A stretch of 64,000 nt of DNA from Trichomonas vaginalis G3 (GCF_026262505.1 NC_067203.1:17434392-17498391), one strand, 5' to 3'. Positions 37,255 through 48,500 are shown, numbered from the stretch's first letter. Notes: generated by a model not told the origin, from the letters alone. Made by a program: numbers and translations.

Positions 37255-39081
37255 ATGCTTTTTCCTTTTTTTTCATTGCACATTGCTTCAAAGCCATTAA
37301 AGAGGCAATTCCCTTTTTATCCCACTCTGAAGGAAGAATGTGATACCGGAGATCCTTGCATTGTTGATTATTTTTCATTAGAAACTGTAGATAAAAGGTC
37401 CTTTTCTTATCCTATAATAAAAAAGTGTGTCAAGGGATATTTAGAAAATAAAAATCACTCAAATTGTATCACTCGTTTACAAAGTCACGCTGAAAATAAT
37501 GGAGATGCAGCATTTATACTCGGAAATATATACGAATTCGGTCTTATGGGTGTCAAACCCAATGATAAAACAGCTCGCCATTTTTATTCTTTAGGAACAC
37601 ATCTTGGACATGCTGAATGCCAATATTCTCTTTCGTTTATGCAGCGCTATGGCCTTGGCGGTTCTAAAGATGTATTGCAATCATATATGCTCCTCAAAGC
37701 CGCTTCTTTGGCCGGATCAATACCTGCAATTATTACAGAATCTTTTCTTGATTTCTATGGATTTAATCGCCCAAAGTCATGCTATGCGGCATATGAAAAA
37801 TTAAATCCAATTATGCAAATAATGATGAAAAATCTTACACACGATCGATTACGCGATAGTTTAGGCGTTACAAGAATTTATCCAAGCATGATTCGGCTAT
37901 TTACCAGGCTTAGCAATAACTTTAAGAAGACATTAAAGGAAGCCAATGCGGATAATCCTAAAGCCCTTATCGAAGCTGGCAAATATTACTTGTGGACAGA
38001 AAAAAATTATTCTTATGCAGAAGAAATCTTTAAGAAGGCAGCAGATCTCGGCGTTTCGGAAGCAAATCACTACCTAGGCCTTATCTATCGTTACGGATAT
38101 GGTCATGACGTTGATAATTACATGGCCGAAATTTATTTCAAGAAATCGATTCAAGGAGGTATATCTTCATCTCAAGTTGAACTTTCTAAGATGATGATCA
38201 AAGAAGGAACCAATTTCGAAACAGGTTTTGCGTATCTAAAAGTATTATCTCATATTGACTGCGACGCAGCTTACAATTACCACCTTCTTGCACTTGGTAT
38301 GACCGAGATAGAACCAAAGAACACATCAAAGTTCCTCTTCGACATTTACAATGTAACGAATCGTTGTGCAAATCTTCCCCATATTCCTTCTATCTATTTG
38401 TCGGCAGCGTACACCGTGGAAGGTGTAAATTTCAAGCCAGATTGCAAGCGCGGCTTCTACAAAATGTTCCTTGCCGCTGAATTGTCTCCATTTTTCGACA
38501 TGGCCCGAACAGCATTCAATTTTTACATGAAAAGTGACACAAATTACTCGTTACGATTATATCAGAAGATTGCTGACTGGGGCAGTGAAGCCGCCATGGG
38601 CAATGTGAAGATCATACTAGATGACAGGAAGGAGGATGCAACAGACTGGGTAGAGATGCTCCAGAAACTAAAATTCCCCGACGCAATTTTGGTCAAAGCG
38701 AAAAATAACTTGAAAAATGGAAATGCCGTAAAAGGTGAAAAAGAACTGAACAAAGCCGCCGAAAATAGTAATGCTGCAAAGTACGAAGCTGCTAAATATT
38801 ATTTCCGCTCTGATCCTGCTCGTTCTTTGCATTATTTGAGAGATCTTTATCAAAGTAATCCTTCATCTTTCTTCGCTGTTTTGTATCTTTCAGTTTTGAT
38901 TTTGTTGAGAAATGTACCAATCGGTTTATTTACTTTTATCAACGGAGCAAATACAAAAGAGGCGGAAGTTGTTTGGGTGATTATTCAGAACTACGCTGTG
39001 GATGTATTACTATGCATTTCATTCGTAACATTCTCTTTCTTTTTGAGGAAAAGAATCCAATTGATTATTGAACAGAAATGA
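37255..39081 (+). CDS. Sel1-repeat protein, Hrd3/SEL1L-like, 608 aa
   Basis: The N-terminus is hydrophobic (MLFPFFSLHIASK) and can serve as a signal peptide. Sel1-like repeats run from ~70 to ~540, e.g. GDAAFILGNIYEFGLMGVKP, AECQYSLSFMQRYGLGGSKD, SEANHYLGLIYRYGYGHDVD and KYEAAKYYFRSDPARSLHYL. Two hydrophobic segments close the protein (FFAVLYLSVLILL at ~545 and VDVLLCISFVTFSFFL at ~582-598), followed by RKRIQ. This is the layout of Hrd3/SEL1L, the luminal partner of the Hrd1 ubiquitin ligase in ER-associated degradation. The leader has the unusual run CCCCCC about 25 bases before the ATG. Confidence 0.75.
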   Translation: MLFPFFSLHIASKPLKRQFPFYPTLKEECDTGDPCIVDYFSLETVDKRSFSYPIIKKCVKGYLENKNHSNCITRLQSHAENNGDAAFILGNIYEFGLMGVKPNDKTARHFYSLGTHLGHAECQYSLSFMQRYGLGGSKDVLQSYMLLKAASLAGSIPAIITESFLDFYGFNRPKSCYAAYEKLNPIMQIMMKNLTHDRLRDSLGVTRIYPSMIRLFTRLSNNFKKTLKEANADNPKALIEAGKYYLWTEKNYSYAEEIFKKAADLGVSEANHYLGLIYRYGYGHDVDNYMAEIYFKKSIQGGISSSQVELSKMMIKEGTNFETGFAYLKVLSHIDCDAAYNYHLLALGMTEIEPKNTSKFLFDIYNVTNRCANLPHIPSIYLSAAYTVEGVNFKPDCKRGFYKMFLAAELSPFFDMARTAFNFYMKSDTNYSLRLYQKIADWGSEAAMGNVKIILDDRKEDATDWVEMLQKLKFPDAILVKAKNNLKNGNAVKGEKELNKAAENSNAAKYEAAKYYFRSDPARSLHYLRDLYQSNPSSFFAVLYLSVLILLRNVPIGLFTFINGANTKEAEVVWVIIQNYAVDVLLCISFVTFSFFLRKRIQLIIEQK

Positions 39082-39836
39082 TTGTAATCTTTTTATTTAT
39101 ATATTTTATATTGTGTTATAATTAAATAAGAAAATATATATATACCAAATAAGGTCGCCAAAAAAAGTGCGGAAATTAAAAACCGCAGTTTGAGTACTTT
39201 CTGAGAGTCTGTTTGTCAGAAAGTATACATTTCTAAACTTTCTGACACAAATTTTTTTGGTCCTTTCAAAGTTTTTGACAATGTCAAAAAGTAAACACCG
39301 GGGCTCTCAATTTTCCTCTCAAACGGCGGTTTTTTAAAAACGCTCAATTTTTCATCGACCTTATAGAGAAAATTTTTCCATTTTAAAATCCAATTGATGT
39401 TAGGTTTTATTTTCAGTGCCTCTTCGCACATGTATTTCTGAAAATTTTTGCGAGAACTGACTTAAGGGTCGAGCCGAGTAAGTCAGTTCACTTCTTATTC
39501 AAAGCTATTATAATTCTGATTCTTAATAGTACGTACAATCACTGTCCTATATAAGGTAATCTGACTATATCTGAAATCAAATTCAAATCTAAAATCAAAT
39601 TCAAAGAGGAAAATAGAACAATACACACAATTCTCTGACCAGAAGTAACCATGAAAATCAGCCTTAATCACCAAATATGAATGCAATGTATTATTAAACA
39701 ATATAATGATTATTCTTGGAATTAATTTTTAAAAATGAGTTTGTATCTCAGAACCGTGGAACAACCTATAGATTAACAATGGTGATAAATATAAAGAGTT
39801 TTATTTCAGTTACATAGCGATAAGTTTATCATTTAA
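39082..39836. other. Intergenic region with 214-bp repeat and hairpin
   Basis: Contains the repeat at 39150-39363 and a hairpin at 39454-39489 (GAACTGACTTA paired with TAAGTCAGTTC). No protein-like open frame is convincing. Confidence 0.6.
39150..39363 (-). mobile_element. 214-bp dispersed repeat (MITE-like), copy 1
   Basis: Begins TAAGGTCG and ends CGACCTTA, and recurs in reverse orientation at 57159-57374 with only a handful of differences. It contains TTTTTGACA-A-TGTCAAAAA and several TTTCTGACA words. It could use a TA target site with AGGTCG ends (mariner-like), which is an inference from the ends alone. Confidence 0.8.
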
Positions 39837-40730
39837 TTATAACAAAACCAAGTAAAGAGCACCTAATATTGAAAATCTCATAAAATAAGTGCATTGGAAA
39901 CTTTCTTTTGGTAGAGGATTGAAATGAATAATGGAACGATCTTTAAGAGTCATAGAAAGTTTCAATTGTAAAGATGACAAATTTTTATTTTGAATATAGA
40001 CATATTCTAATTCATTCATATTATAAAACTGAAATCCTATTCTCTTCACATTCTGATGTATAAAAATAATTTTTATTAGAGTACTAGAGCAAAATGCATT
40101 ATCTTCAATGTATTCGAGTGCGGGACAAATTTGCCAAGTGTCACTTTTTCAATAACCTTAAATTACGCTTTTGAGGCTCCCTTTCGTAATGATTGGGAGC
40201 CTTGGGGCTCCTGCAGCAGAGTATCGCTCCGCTCCATTAATTTTTTTTAAAAAAAGTGCCGTGTGGCAAATTTGTCCTGTTCCCAATGTATTCAACAAAA
40301 TTTGGAACAATAGCATATGTTTCTCCATGATTTCCAGGATAAATAACCAAAGATTTCAAATTTTTTGAGAAAACAATTCCATCAATATCTCTAAAATATT
40401 GATTATCTTTATGCACATAAATAGCTTTCACATAAGCAGAGTTATCAAAAGGATTATTTATTAAAGAATATACATTTTTTGGAATTGTAAAATATTCAAC
40501 TTTAGTTCCTGCAATTAACTCATCATCCAATATTTTCATTTTATCATCAAATGTAATATTTGTTAAGTGAGAATATGAAGCTAGTGCATTTTTTGCTGTT
40601 GAGGTAAATCCTTGAAAATATAATTTGATTGCATTCGTATTTTCAGTTAGAACGGGAAGCTTGCCCGAGCCTGTTACTATATAACAATTTGCCTCATCAC
40701 AATTTTCAAATCTCGGGCTAGAAATGCCTT
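39837..40730 (-). pseudogene. BspA-like leucine-rich-repeat pseudogene split by a MITE
   Basis: The minus strand encodes BspA-type (LRR_5) repeats: KLYFQGFTSTAKNALASYSH, VEYFTIPKNVYSLINNPFDN, NIEDNAF-type units and ELEYVYIQNKNLSSL. BspA-like proteins form a very large surface family in trichomonads. The 5' end is cut off near 40730, with no ATG or signal peptide. A 168-bp MITE at 40116-40283 lies inside a repeat; sequences on its two sides align across the 10-bp target duplication to give the expected EYIEDNAF motif. The C-terminal piece ends in a hydrophobic stretch (FSILGALYLVLL). Confidence 0.8.
40116..40283. mobile_element. Mutator-like MITE, 168 bp, with 10-bp target duplication
   Basis: Flanked by direct repeats CAATGTATTC (40106-40115 and 40284-40293). 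Its ends, GAGTGCGGGACAAATTTGCC and the reverse of the right end GGGAACAGGACAAATTTGCC, agree over most of ~34 bases including CACTTTTT. The interior is a GC-richer foldback (GAGGCTCCC and GGGAGCC). A 9-11 bp duplication is typical of Mutator-like elements, which are known in T. vaginalis. Confidence 0.8.
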
Positions 40731-41136
40731 AAATTAATTAAAATAAAAATCCTCATGATTAAATAAAAAGTGACAAAATAAAAAACAAAATAAATGAACA
40801 GAGGGAAAAGTTGATTGCTCATTTACTACTTTCTGACATCCTCTCAAAAAGAGGAATACAGTAAATTTAAGAGGGTGCCCGAATGAATTAATGGTGCACT
40901 TACCACTTTCTGACATTCTCTCAATTTATTTGACACTCAAGCTTTCTAACCCAATATTCTAAGGTCAAAAGTTAATATTTTTGGTCAGGAGAAAATAAAT
41001 ATGAGTCACTATATAGTACCTAATATGACTATTATACTTTTCTGCTATTAAAATAAAGATATATTGATTTTTTGCATAGCATGTCAGAAAGTGGTACGTG
41101 CAGCCTTAAAAAAAAGTTGAAAATATATATATATTT
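40731..41136. other. Intergenic region with inverted TTTCTGACA repeats
   Basis: TGCACTTACCACTTTCTGAC(AT) at 40895-40916 has an inverted copy with one mismatch at 41081-41102, spanning 208 bases. Another ACTTTCTGACAT lies near 40829. The words recall the 214-bp repeat. No protein-like open frame. Confidence 0.6.
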
Positions 41137-42306
41137 TTACACACCAAAAGATCCTGATATTTTGTTGCATGAAATTGCCAAATCAGACACAGCTACGACG
41201 AACAAAGGAAGAACTCTTGCAATTTCCTGACTTGTTCCAGACATCAAATAAGAAATTCCGTAAACAACGCAACAAAAAGCAACAACAAGAGGAAATGTAA
41301 CAAGTGCTGTTGCATAGTTAGGTAACATGTCAAGAGATCTGTTCAATACCTTGAAAAACCTCTTTCCGTGGTCGAAATTCCTTGTTTTGTCAAATTCTGT
41401 CAAATATTTGTAGGGATCGTTTAAAATCAGTCTAAGTCCTGGTTTTGTCATCAAGAAAAGGAATATAGAGATCAGAAGCTGTAGGGATAAGTAAGATATG
41501 TCAGCAATCATGTCTAAACGTGGAATATGAACTAAATACCAACGTGCAGCGATGAATGAAATTGTAAGGAACGGTGTGAGCCTGTGGATAGATTTAAAGA
41601 TGGTTCTGTAGAAGGGCTTGTAAAGATTATATGCTTCTTGACATAGTTGCCATCTGAAGATGTCGTAATTAAGAGTTATCAAAGATCTGTAAATTTGGTG
41701 CAATTTAAGGCATGGATAGTAAAGCGAGTATGCAATATATGTTGCGATGAGTGAGGTAATGACATTGACAAGCCTTGCTGGAATTGAAATTTGAGATAAT
41801 ATCAGTGGTCGGATGTCAAAAGGTCCTAAACTGAGATATGAGATGACGACGAAAAAGATAAGCCCAAAAACAAAGGCAAATATCAATCCAGTCTTTCTGT
41901 TTATTGAGCTGTTCGATGCTGTCGCGGCTCCGAAGTAAAGAATGACAATAATCGAACAAATATCAAAGTAGATTGTGTTATTGATCATGCTTGGTTTGAC
42001 GCAGCAGCAAATTGCAAGAGAAATCATTGCGCTGAGGAAAATTGCTAAAATTGAATTGATTAATTTAATATTATACATATAATTAATTACTCTTTGTGAT
42101 ATGGAAGATATTGGAATACGAATTGGTGGTGGATTTTCTGTTGTTTTGGTTTGCTTGTTTCCAATTGAAAATTCTTTAAGTAAATCGTTTGTAAATTGAG
42201 CAAATTTAAGATCTGTAAAAAGGTAACTACTTAATGGAGCTTTCATGCGTATAATCAATAGATAGCATGCAATAAATATGAAAAAAGATTCAAAAGTTAA
42301 ATCCAT
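41137..42306 (-). CDS. Multi-span membrane protein, possibly TMEM161-like, 389 aa
   Basis: About eight to nine hydrophobic segments: FFIFIACYLLII (~8), LINSILAIFLSAMISLAICC (~80), ICSIIVILYFGAATA (~115), IFAFVFGLIFFVVISYL (~142), a re-entrant region near 180, FLTISFIAARWYLV (~247), LLISIFLFLMTKP (~283), VTFPLVVAFCCVVYG (~340) and LPLFVVAVSDLAI (~368). Segments such as FAFVFGLIFFVVISYLSLGP and FLFLMTKPGLRLIL recall TMEM161 proteins, but the similarity is by eye and weak. There are no transporter signature motifs. The minus-strand leader ends TCACTTTTTTATTTCAT directly before the ATG, a good initiator-like site. Confidence 0.7.
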   Translation of the reverse strand: MDLTFESFFIFIACYLLIIRMKAPLSSYLFTDLKFAQFTNDLLKEFSIGNKQTKTTENPPPIRIPISSISQRVINYMYNIKLINSILAIFLSAMISLAICCCVKPSMINNTIYFDICSIIVILYFGAATASNSSINRKTGLIFAFVFGLIFFVVISYLSLGPFDIRPLILSQISIPARLVNVITSLIATYIAYSLYYPCLKLHQIYRSLITLNYDIFRWQLCQEAYNLYKPFYRTIFKSIHRLTPFLTISFIAARWYLVHIPRLDMIADISYLSLQLLISIFLFLMTKPGLRLILNDPYKYLTEFDKTRNFDHGKRFFKVLNRSLDMLPNYATALVTFPLVVAFCCVVYGISYLMSGTSQEIARVLPLFVVAVSDLAISCNKISGSFGV

Positions 42307-42322
42307 ATGAAATAAAAAAGTG
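42285..42322 (-). promoter_or_regulatory. Initiator-like leader of the membrane-protein gene
   Basis: On the minus strand the sequence TCACTTTTTTATTTCAT lies immediately before the ATG at 42306. TCACTT fits the trichomonad initiator TCA+1-Py-W within 20 bases of the start codon, implying a very short 5' leader. Confidence 0.5.
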
Positions 42323-42840
42323 ACAAATATGATGAATCATCCAATATTTATTATGCTAATAGATATAAAGGAATACAATCACCATACATTTGTAAATGTT
42401 TTTATTACTATTAAACATACTTAGAACATAAAATTAAAAGAATCATCACAAATATGATGTTAATCCTAGCCAAATACATAATGAAGGAAATACAATATAT
42501 TTCTCATATAGAGCCGTCAAAAAACTGCTTAAAATAGCTATATTTACCAGTAAATTGAATCAATAATTGGAAGTCCAGAGAATGTATTACTCACATTACT
42601 TATAACATCAGAATGACAATGATATGTAGTCAGAAATCTTCATTTGTCAGCGGTATTGAGTGCTGTTTTTGCATAATCTTAGATTCCCATACATTCACTC
42701 ACATTACTTATAACATCAGAATGAGATGAAGACAGAGCAATTTCTTTCCATTTATTATTTCCTATATATTGTATCTCTGTTTATTTCCCTTCGCTTCAAA
42801 AGTGACATCAATACATCTGAAATCCTGACACTTTTGCAAC
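42307..42840. other. Divergent intergenic region with a 27-bp direct repeat
   Basis: Two copies of a 27-base word beginning CTCACATTACTTATAACATC lie at 42590-42616 and 42698-42724, 108 bases apart. Near the eIF4E-like start there is CAAAAGTGACATC, then GACACTTTTGCAAC just before the ATG. Regulatory use is possible but not shown. Confidence 0.6.
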
Positions 42841-43347
42841 ATGGATGAGTTTGATGTGCATCCTCTTCAAAATGAATGGACATTTTGGATCATCCAAGTC
42901 AAAAGAGTTGGTGCAGGTGTACAGTACGATATAGAACCAGTAATAACGTTCGCTACAATTGAAGCGTTTTGGAATGCATTTTTACAGTTCCCAAAGCTTA
43001 GTGGAATAAAGCAAGGCGGCATTGCCTTATTTAAAGCTGGTATCAAGCCAGCTTGGGAAGATCCAGGAAATCTTGGCGGTCAAGCCTGGGCAATATATCC
43101 AGAAGAATTCACACAGAAAGATTGGCAGGATGTTTTAGTAAAGATCATAAGCGGATCGTTTGAACAGACATTAGGCGACCATGCCCCAGGACTTTGCGGA
43201 TTTACAGCTCAGAAAAAGCAGAATGGATCGCTCTCAACAGAAATCTGGTTTGGACCAGGTGTCTGCGAAGAACTTACAGTACAAAAAGCTATTGGAATTA
43301 AAGGAAAATCTCCTGTTCTCAAACCTCATCCAAAGATTGCTCAATAA
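42841..43347 (+). CDS. eIF4E-family cap-binding protein, 168 aa
   Basis: Translation initiation factor that binds the mRNA cap. The family order is visible: HPLQNEWTFWI (~7-17), FATIEAFWNAFLQF (~37-50), GGIALFKAGIKPAWEDPGN (~59-77), GGQAWAIYP (~79-87), WQDVLVKIISGSF (~95-107), then CGFTAQKKQNGSLSTEIWFG. Conserved tryptophans for cap stacking and eIF4G binding are present. It is shorter than human eIF4E (217 aa), mainly because the N-terminal extension is absent. It could be the 4EHP or eIF4E branch; not resolved. Confidence 0.85.
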   Translation: MDEFDVHPLQNEWTFWIIQVKRVGAGVQYDIEPVITFATIEAFWNAFLQFPKLSGIKQGGIALFKAGIKPAWEDPGNLGGQAWAIYPEEFTQKDWQDVLVKIISGSFEQTLGDHAPGLCGFTAQKKQNGSLSTEIWFGPGVCEELTVQKAIGIKGKSPVLKPHPKIAQ

Positions 43348-44329
43348 TCGCTTTGTACTTCCTTGTTTAGTAAGATATTTAATAATTGTTTCCAAACTCT
43401 CTTATAAATCTATATTTATATATTTTTATATACGAAATTCCAAAATCTATAAAAATGAGCAAGAGCCATATCAACTATATATACATTGAGCTATAAGGAT
43501 TGAAATAGTTAATTGATTTTTGAAAAAAATTAAATTAAAATTTCTTATTGATCAATTTATGAACAATTGAGATATTTTTTTAATGATATTGCTTTTAGAA
43601 TCAAAATTTCAATTTTAAATACAATATCTATCACAATCAATATGCTCCATTTGGACAATCAAAAGCTGATTGCAGACAAAAGCGGCCGACAATATGACAT
43701 ATTCCACTACCTGTCGGATACCATTGTCTCCAGATAATTTCTAAGTGCATGATGCTCCTCATGGGTCAAATCAGAATTGCAGAATTGAAGTTTATTTACT
43801 GATATTATACTGTATATAGATTTTTTGATTACATTTCTAAGTCAGAAATGAAGAAATTCTACAAATAATTGTGAAAATACAAGGAATTAATTTCATAATT
43901 TAAAATTGCTGACTTCAACAACGAGTTTAGAAATTATTGGCTGAGATAAGTTTACCTTACTACCACTGGTAGAAATTCATCCAATATTACCAGAGTTTAC
44001 AAAGAATATCCACACAGAAAAATGTTCACAAAATAAAAAAGTCATTGTAGCATTGAGATGTGGACAATCAAACAAGAAACAACTGCTGGTACATCAAAAT
44101 CGGGCATCAACTTCTTTGAACCAATAACACTTGAATAACTGCTAAACGCAAGTTCAATGGTGCTAAGTTTTCCCCTTCTTTCCATGTAAAATTTTCATCC
44201 CCGAAGTAAAAATTGAAAATTGAAAATCTTTGATGTAAAAAAAGTTTTATTGTATTTACTAACGATTTATCAAGTTTTTACAAAATAACGAATCCTGCCT
44301 GTAAAAAAGTGCTCAATTGTAAATAAAAA
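43348..44329. other. Intergenic, nothing seen
   Basis: AT-rich, about 1 kb. No coding pattern or repeat found by eye. Confidence 0.6.
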
Positions 44330-45070
44330 ATGTACAATACCCAGCCTGTTTGCAAGCCGAGGCTGGATGTTGCTGAAAAAGCACGTGCTTATGATAGACA
44401 TACCCATGCTCTTAAATATAACAAGCATTCTCCAATATCTACTCAACCTCCTTTGGCACCAAGTGTTAGAATCTATGAAAGGTCTAGGAATGAAGAGCGA
44501 GAACTCATAAAGCAAAAAGACAAAATCAATTCTAAGATTATTGACGAAGTTTGGAAAAGAGCACATGGTATTCCAATTCCAAATGATACATCGAAATTAT
44601 CAAAACCTCAAACTGCAAGAACTAGAGCAGTTAAAAAACCATGGAGTTCATTATTGCTCGAGAAAGAGTCATTGTTCCCAAACAAACAAGAACAAATAAT
44701 GAATTCTTCTCGTTCAATCCACAGAAAACAAGCTCAATTTGAAGCTTCTGCATCTGTATTTTCTAAAGAACCCGAATCTGGTATGCATGTACGCTATAAC
44801 AAGCCAACTCGAAGTAATATGAGTCCGTTAAGACGTTCTCAAGAGAATTCTGCAAGAGTTCCAAGAGCTCACTCTGATGATGGCTTCAAAATAAATAATA
44901 ATATTCCGGAAGAAGATCAAACTATAGAAGAAATCGAACCTCCTCCAGAAAACGAGAACGAGAATGAAACTATGGACAACGAAAGACCATCAGCTATTAT
45001 ACAAGGATTGCTTCAATCATTAGATGATACATCTGAAATCTCACAAGATATTGTTAATATGGATAATTAG
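44330..45070 (+). CDS. Unknown disordered basic host protein, 246 aa
   Basis: Family not recognised. The N-terminal half is basic with a short helical core (YERSRNEERELIKQKDKINS, then KIIDEVWKRAHGIPIP). The middle is Ser/Arg/Lys-rich, and the C-terminal ~50 residues are acidic (EEDQTIEEIEPPPENENENE) ending in a helix (AIIQGLLQSLDD). The charge split and lack of folds suit a cytoskeleton-associated or RNA-binding protein. TCAATTG lies about 15 bases before the ATG. Confidence 0.6.
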   Translation: MYNTQPVCKPRLDVAEKARAYDRHTHALKYNKHSPISTQPPLAPSVRIYERSRNEERELIKQKDKINSKIIDEVWKRAHGIPIPNDTSKLSKPQTARTRAVKKPWSSLLLEKESLFPNKQEQIMNSSRSIHRKQAQFEASASVFSKEPESGMHVRYNKPTRSNMSPLRRSQENSARVPRAHSDDGFKINNNIPEEDQTIEEIEPPPENENENETMDNERPSAIIQGLLQSLDDTSEISQDIVNMDN

Positions 45071-45521
45071 AATAAAACTGTTTTGTATGTTATATTTTTC
45101 GGAAAAATGTCTAGTAGAAACTCTTCGAAAATATATTTTTCAATCAATCCAAAAAATTTGATCAAAGAAAAGGTATGTTATGTACTTTATATATAAATAT
45201 CTTTATTAACTATAAAGTACACAATTAAGCTTTCATGTGCATACCCTTGTTCTTGCACAACAATCCGCATTCAAAATATGAATGCGGAACTACGATCCCC
45301 ATTAGAGTCATACACTCTTGGGTTGAGTCCACGCTCATTAATTATAGTATTGTTACTAAACTCTTTAATTTTGGCTTGACTAATGAATTTAAGTTAAGCT
45401 TTAACAACATCAAATCTGGTATAACTGTCTGCAGTAACGAGTACTTAATATTAGAATGAAAATATTTGTAAAATTACAAAAATATTAGAAAAAAATGAAA
45501 ATGAAAATGAAATTATTTATT
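45071..45521. other. Convergent intergenic region
   Basis: Lies between the ends of the 44330 gene and the Vps8/Vps18-type gene. A 74-codon open stretch at 45235 has no family and no upstream signal. Otherwise empty. Confidence 0.5.
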
Positions 45522-48500
45522 TTAAAATGCCGGTTTGAACTCATCGTTAGCAACTCCAACGAATTCCAACTGGTAATTAGCCGGGTCTCCCTCGTAATAA
45601 GGCTGAGGAGAGAAGAGCAAGATGTCCTTTGCCTGCTGTGACTCGTCATCGCTGTAGTTTCTCATCATTGCGAAGTTGAATTTTCTCAAAGCCAACCTTG
45701 TGTCTTTCTTTGTCTTCATTTGTGATACTGTTCCTGTTTCTCTCTTTGCTCCATTGCAGATGATGCACTTCTCGTAGTTTCCGCAGATAGAGTTATTGTG
45801 GATTGCGTGGCCGCAAGGATACACTCTTATTTCGCTTCCTCCGTACGAAAGCGGCTGTTGGCAAATTGCGCATTTTGGTCTGTCATCAGTTACAGCGTAA
45901 CCTTGTGTTATTCTCTCGAACGCTTTGTTGCAGAGTTTCAAACAGTCGTTGATGAGCATCTCTTCGACTGTTCCGTAGAGCTGTACTTGGTAGTTTGCTC
46001 TTGCGAAAATTGCGTTCAAAATTGTTCTGTATTCTGCCTGATCCATAGCGCAGAAATAGATTGTCAAAGTGGCGAAAACTAACTCTGTTCTGAGATGATT
46101 GAGAGCTGCCATAACAAAGTATGTGAACAACTGTGTAATGACGGCTTTCAGCTTCGTGTTTCCTTTCGTCTTCATGTGATACAATGGAAACTGGAATGCA
46201 AGAAAAGTGTCAATCCATCTCTGAACAGTTTCATTTTCTTTGTCATCCAAACTCTCCAACAACTGGATCGCGCACATAACGGCATTGTACTGGCGACTGA
46301 CTGACTCACTCTTGTTCATCTGTGCAACATCTGCAAATTCTATAGGTGCATCGCTATCAATTAATTCTAAAAGTGACACTTCAATTTCAGTGACGATTAA
46401 TTTGACAGCTTCGATTGCGTTTGAGTGCATTCTATGTATTATTATTTCGCAATCGATGAGTTTGAACTTCTGAGCGACCTTGAGGGCCTCGTCCAGATCG
46501 AAGTCCTCCCATGTTGTCGCAGTGTTCAGGAAGTGGGAAGCGTTTGAAGGCTCAAACTGACAATACAACTTGAACAACTCCAAAACAAACTTCGCGTCAA
46601 ATGATTTGTTTTTGTCTTCACTCGTCTCGAAAAGCGCGGACAAGTATTTGAAGAGATCGCGACCTTTGAGTTGTGTCTTGAGTGGTTCAATGGAGTCCTC
46701 GAAATTGGCTTTGATGATGGAAACTAATTTCAACGCATTCAAATTCAAAAGTGTTGAAATATGATGTAAAACCGCCAATTTGATCTCATTTCTGTCAGAA
46801 AGGTGGTTTTCAATGAAATCAAAGACAAATCTCGATTTCTCTTGGGAACTGATATATGCTTTCATGATTGACTGATAGTCCTTCTTCTTGAGGAACAGTT
46901 CTTCAGCCAAATTGACAAAGCCACAGCTCAAACAGCTCTCTGCAACAATGTCAAGTGGAAATGCATCAGGAAAAGTGTCAGTTATCTGCTTCAAAACTGC
47001 TTCCCTCGCTTCAACAAAGTTTGAAGTGGTGAAGATCCATGTGCAGACGTTCTTGATGGCACAGCCGTTGTAAGGGAGTGACAATGTGTAGATGACTGGG
47101 CAGATGGCATCTAATATCTTAGAACATTTGGTGAATTCAACATCTTTGATCGCATTTAAGGCGGCATCAACGATATGGATAGGCTGAAGTGCTTCTACTT
47201 TGTTGAACTTGATGGGACAAAGCTCAATCATCTGGGAAATGATGCCGGCGGCCCTCTCCCAGTTATTATTGATCATAGCGTTCATTCTGTCGTAGATTCC
47301 GTTGTGAGGGATCATCAGCCAGGTTGATAAGTTGAGGATACTTGCGGCTTCTCGCTTCTTGGAGAAGATTTCGGATACGAAATTAGATAATGAACCTGAT
47401 TTGAAGGAAATTTGGGCCGCGAGAACGACGTTCTGGTAGAAACGTAATAAGATCTTCTTCTGGAGTTGGATCATGTTCCTTTCTCTGGCCAACAACAAAA
47501 TTGATTTGGCTTGGTCTTGATCTAACGTCATATTCGTCAAAATATCCTCGGCTTTGTCAAGGATATTGTTGGCAGCGGCGTAATCGAAGTATTCTTTGAC
47601 GATATCGGCTGTAACTGCTTGTCCATTGAAAGATTGATTTGCAAAGATGCCGGCGAAGAACTCCTCGAGCTTATTCTTCTCTTTGAAGACCTTGAAAGCG
47701 CTTTGGACTACATCACGGCCGATTCCGAGCTGAGTTGCGTAAGTTATGACGTATGATAAATCTGCTGAAAGGGAAGTAGAGTTCATACTGTCTGCAATGC
47801 ATCTTTCTGATACATCTCTGCCGATTTTGGCAACTTCGATACGACGAATTGTGTTGTTTGACGAAAGTCCGATCAAATCGTCACTTGTACCAATACTTAT
47901 CTCAAGAAGCATGGAGAATACCTTGTCGTATTCCTTCTTCTCAACATGGAACTCAATAACTTCCTTCCAATCAGTGAAACAAATGTGGGCTGGCATATTC
48001 TTACTGACAAGAAGGATTTTGTCATCGTCGACCATGAGATCAGTACGGCCTGAGAATATATCGATGTAATTCTCGAATTCGCCAGCTGAAACCGTGCAGC
48101 CTTTGTTTGTATATAAATTCATCGAACCTTTCGTTGTAATAACGGCTGTAATTGTAGAGGTAAGAAGGTTGATCTTATGTACTTTCTCGTTCTCAAGCGA
48201 TTTGGTCCAGAGTTGTGTTCCGGAGAAATTAGAACCAAATTTCCAATATTGGATATCTTTGCCGCCGCCGATGGCCAGGAAGACTGCGCCATCCTTGGTA
48301 ATGATGGACATTTCGGTCTTGCCATCAAGAGTAATTGGCTGTTGAATTATTGGATTATTTGCAGATTCGATCAATGATTGGTTGAAAATAAGGTAGCTAT
48401 TGCCGAATGTTGCGAAGCCGATGGCTGGGGAGTTCTCGATGTTGGCATTTGAAGCTAAGACAGTTGTAATTCTTGAATCAGCAGTGTACAAGAGTCTCTG

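Noticed and set aside
45798-48345. Plus-strand open frames across the Vps8/Vps18-type gene
   Set aside because: Antisense shadows of a long conserved coding region.
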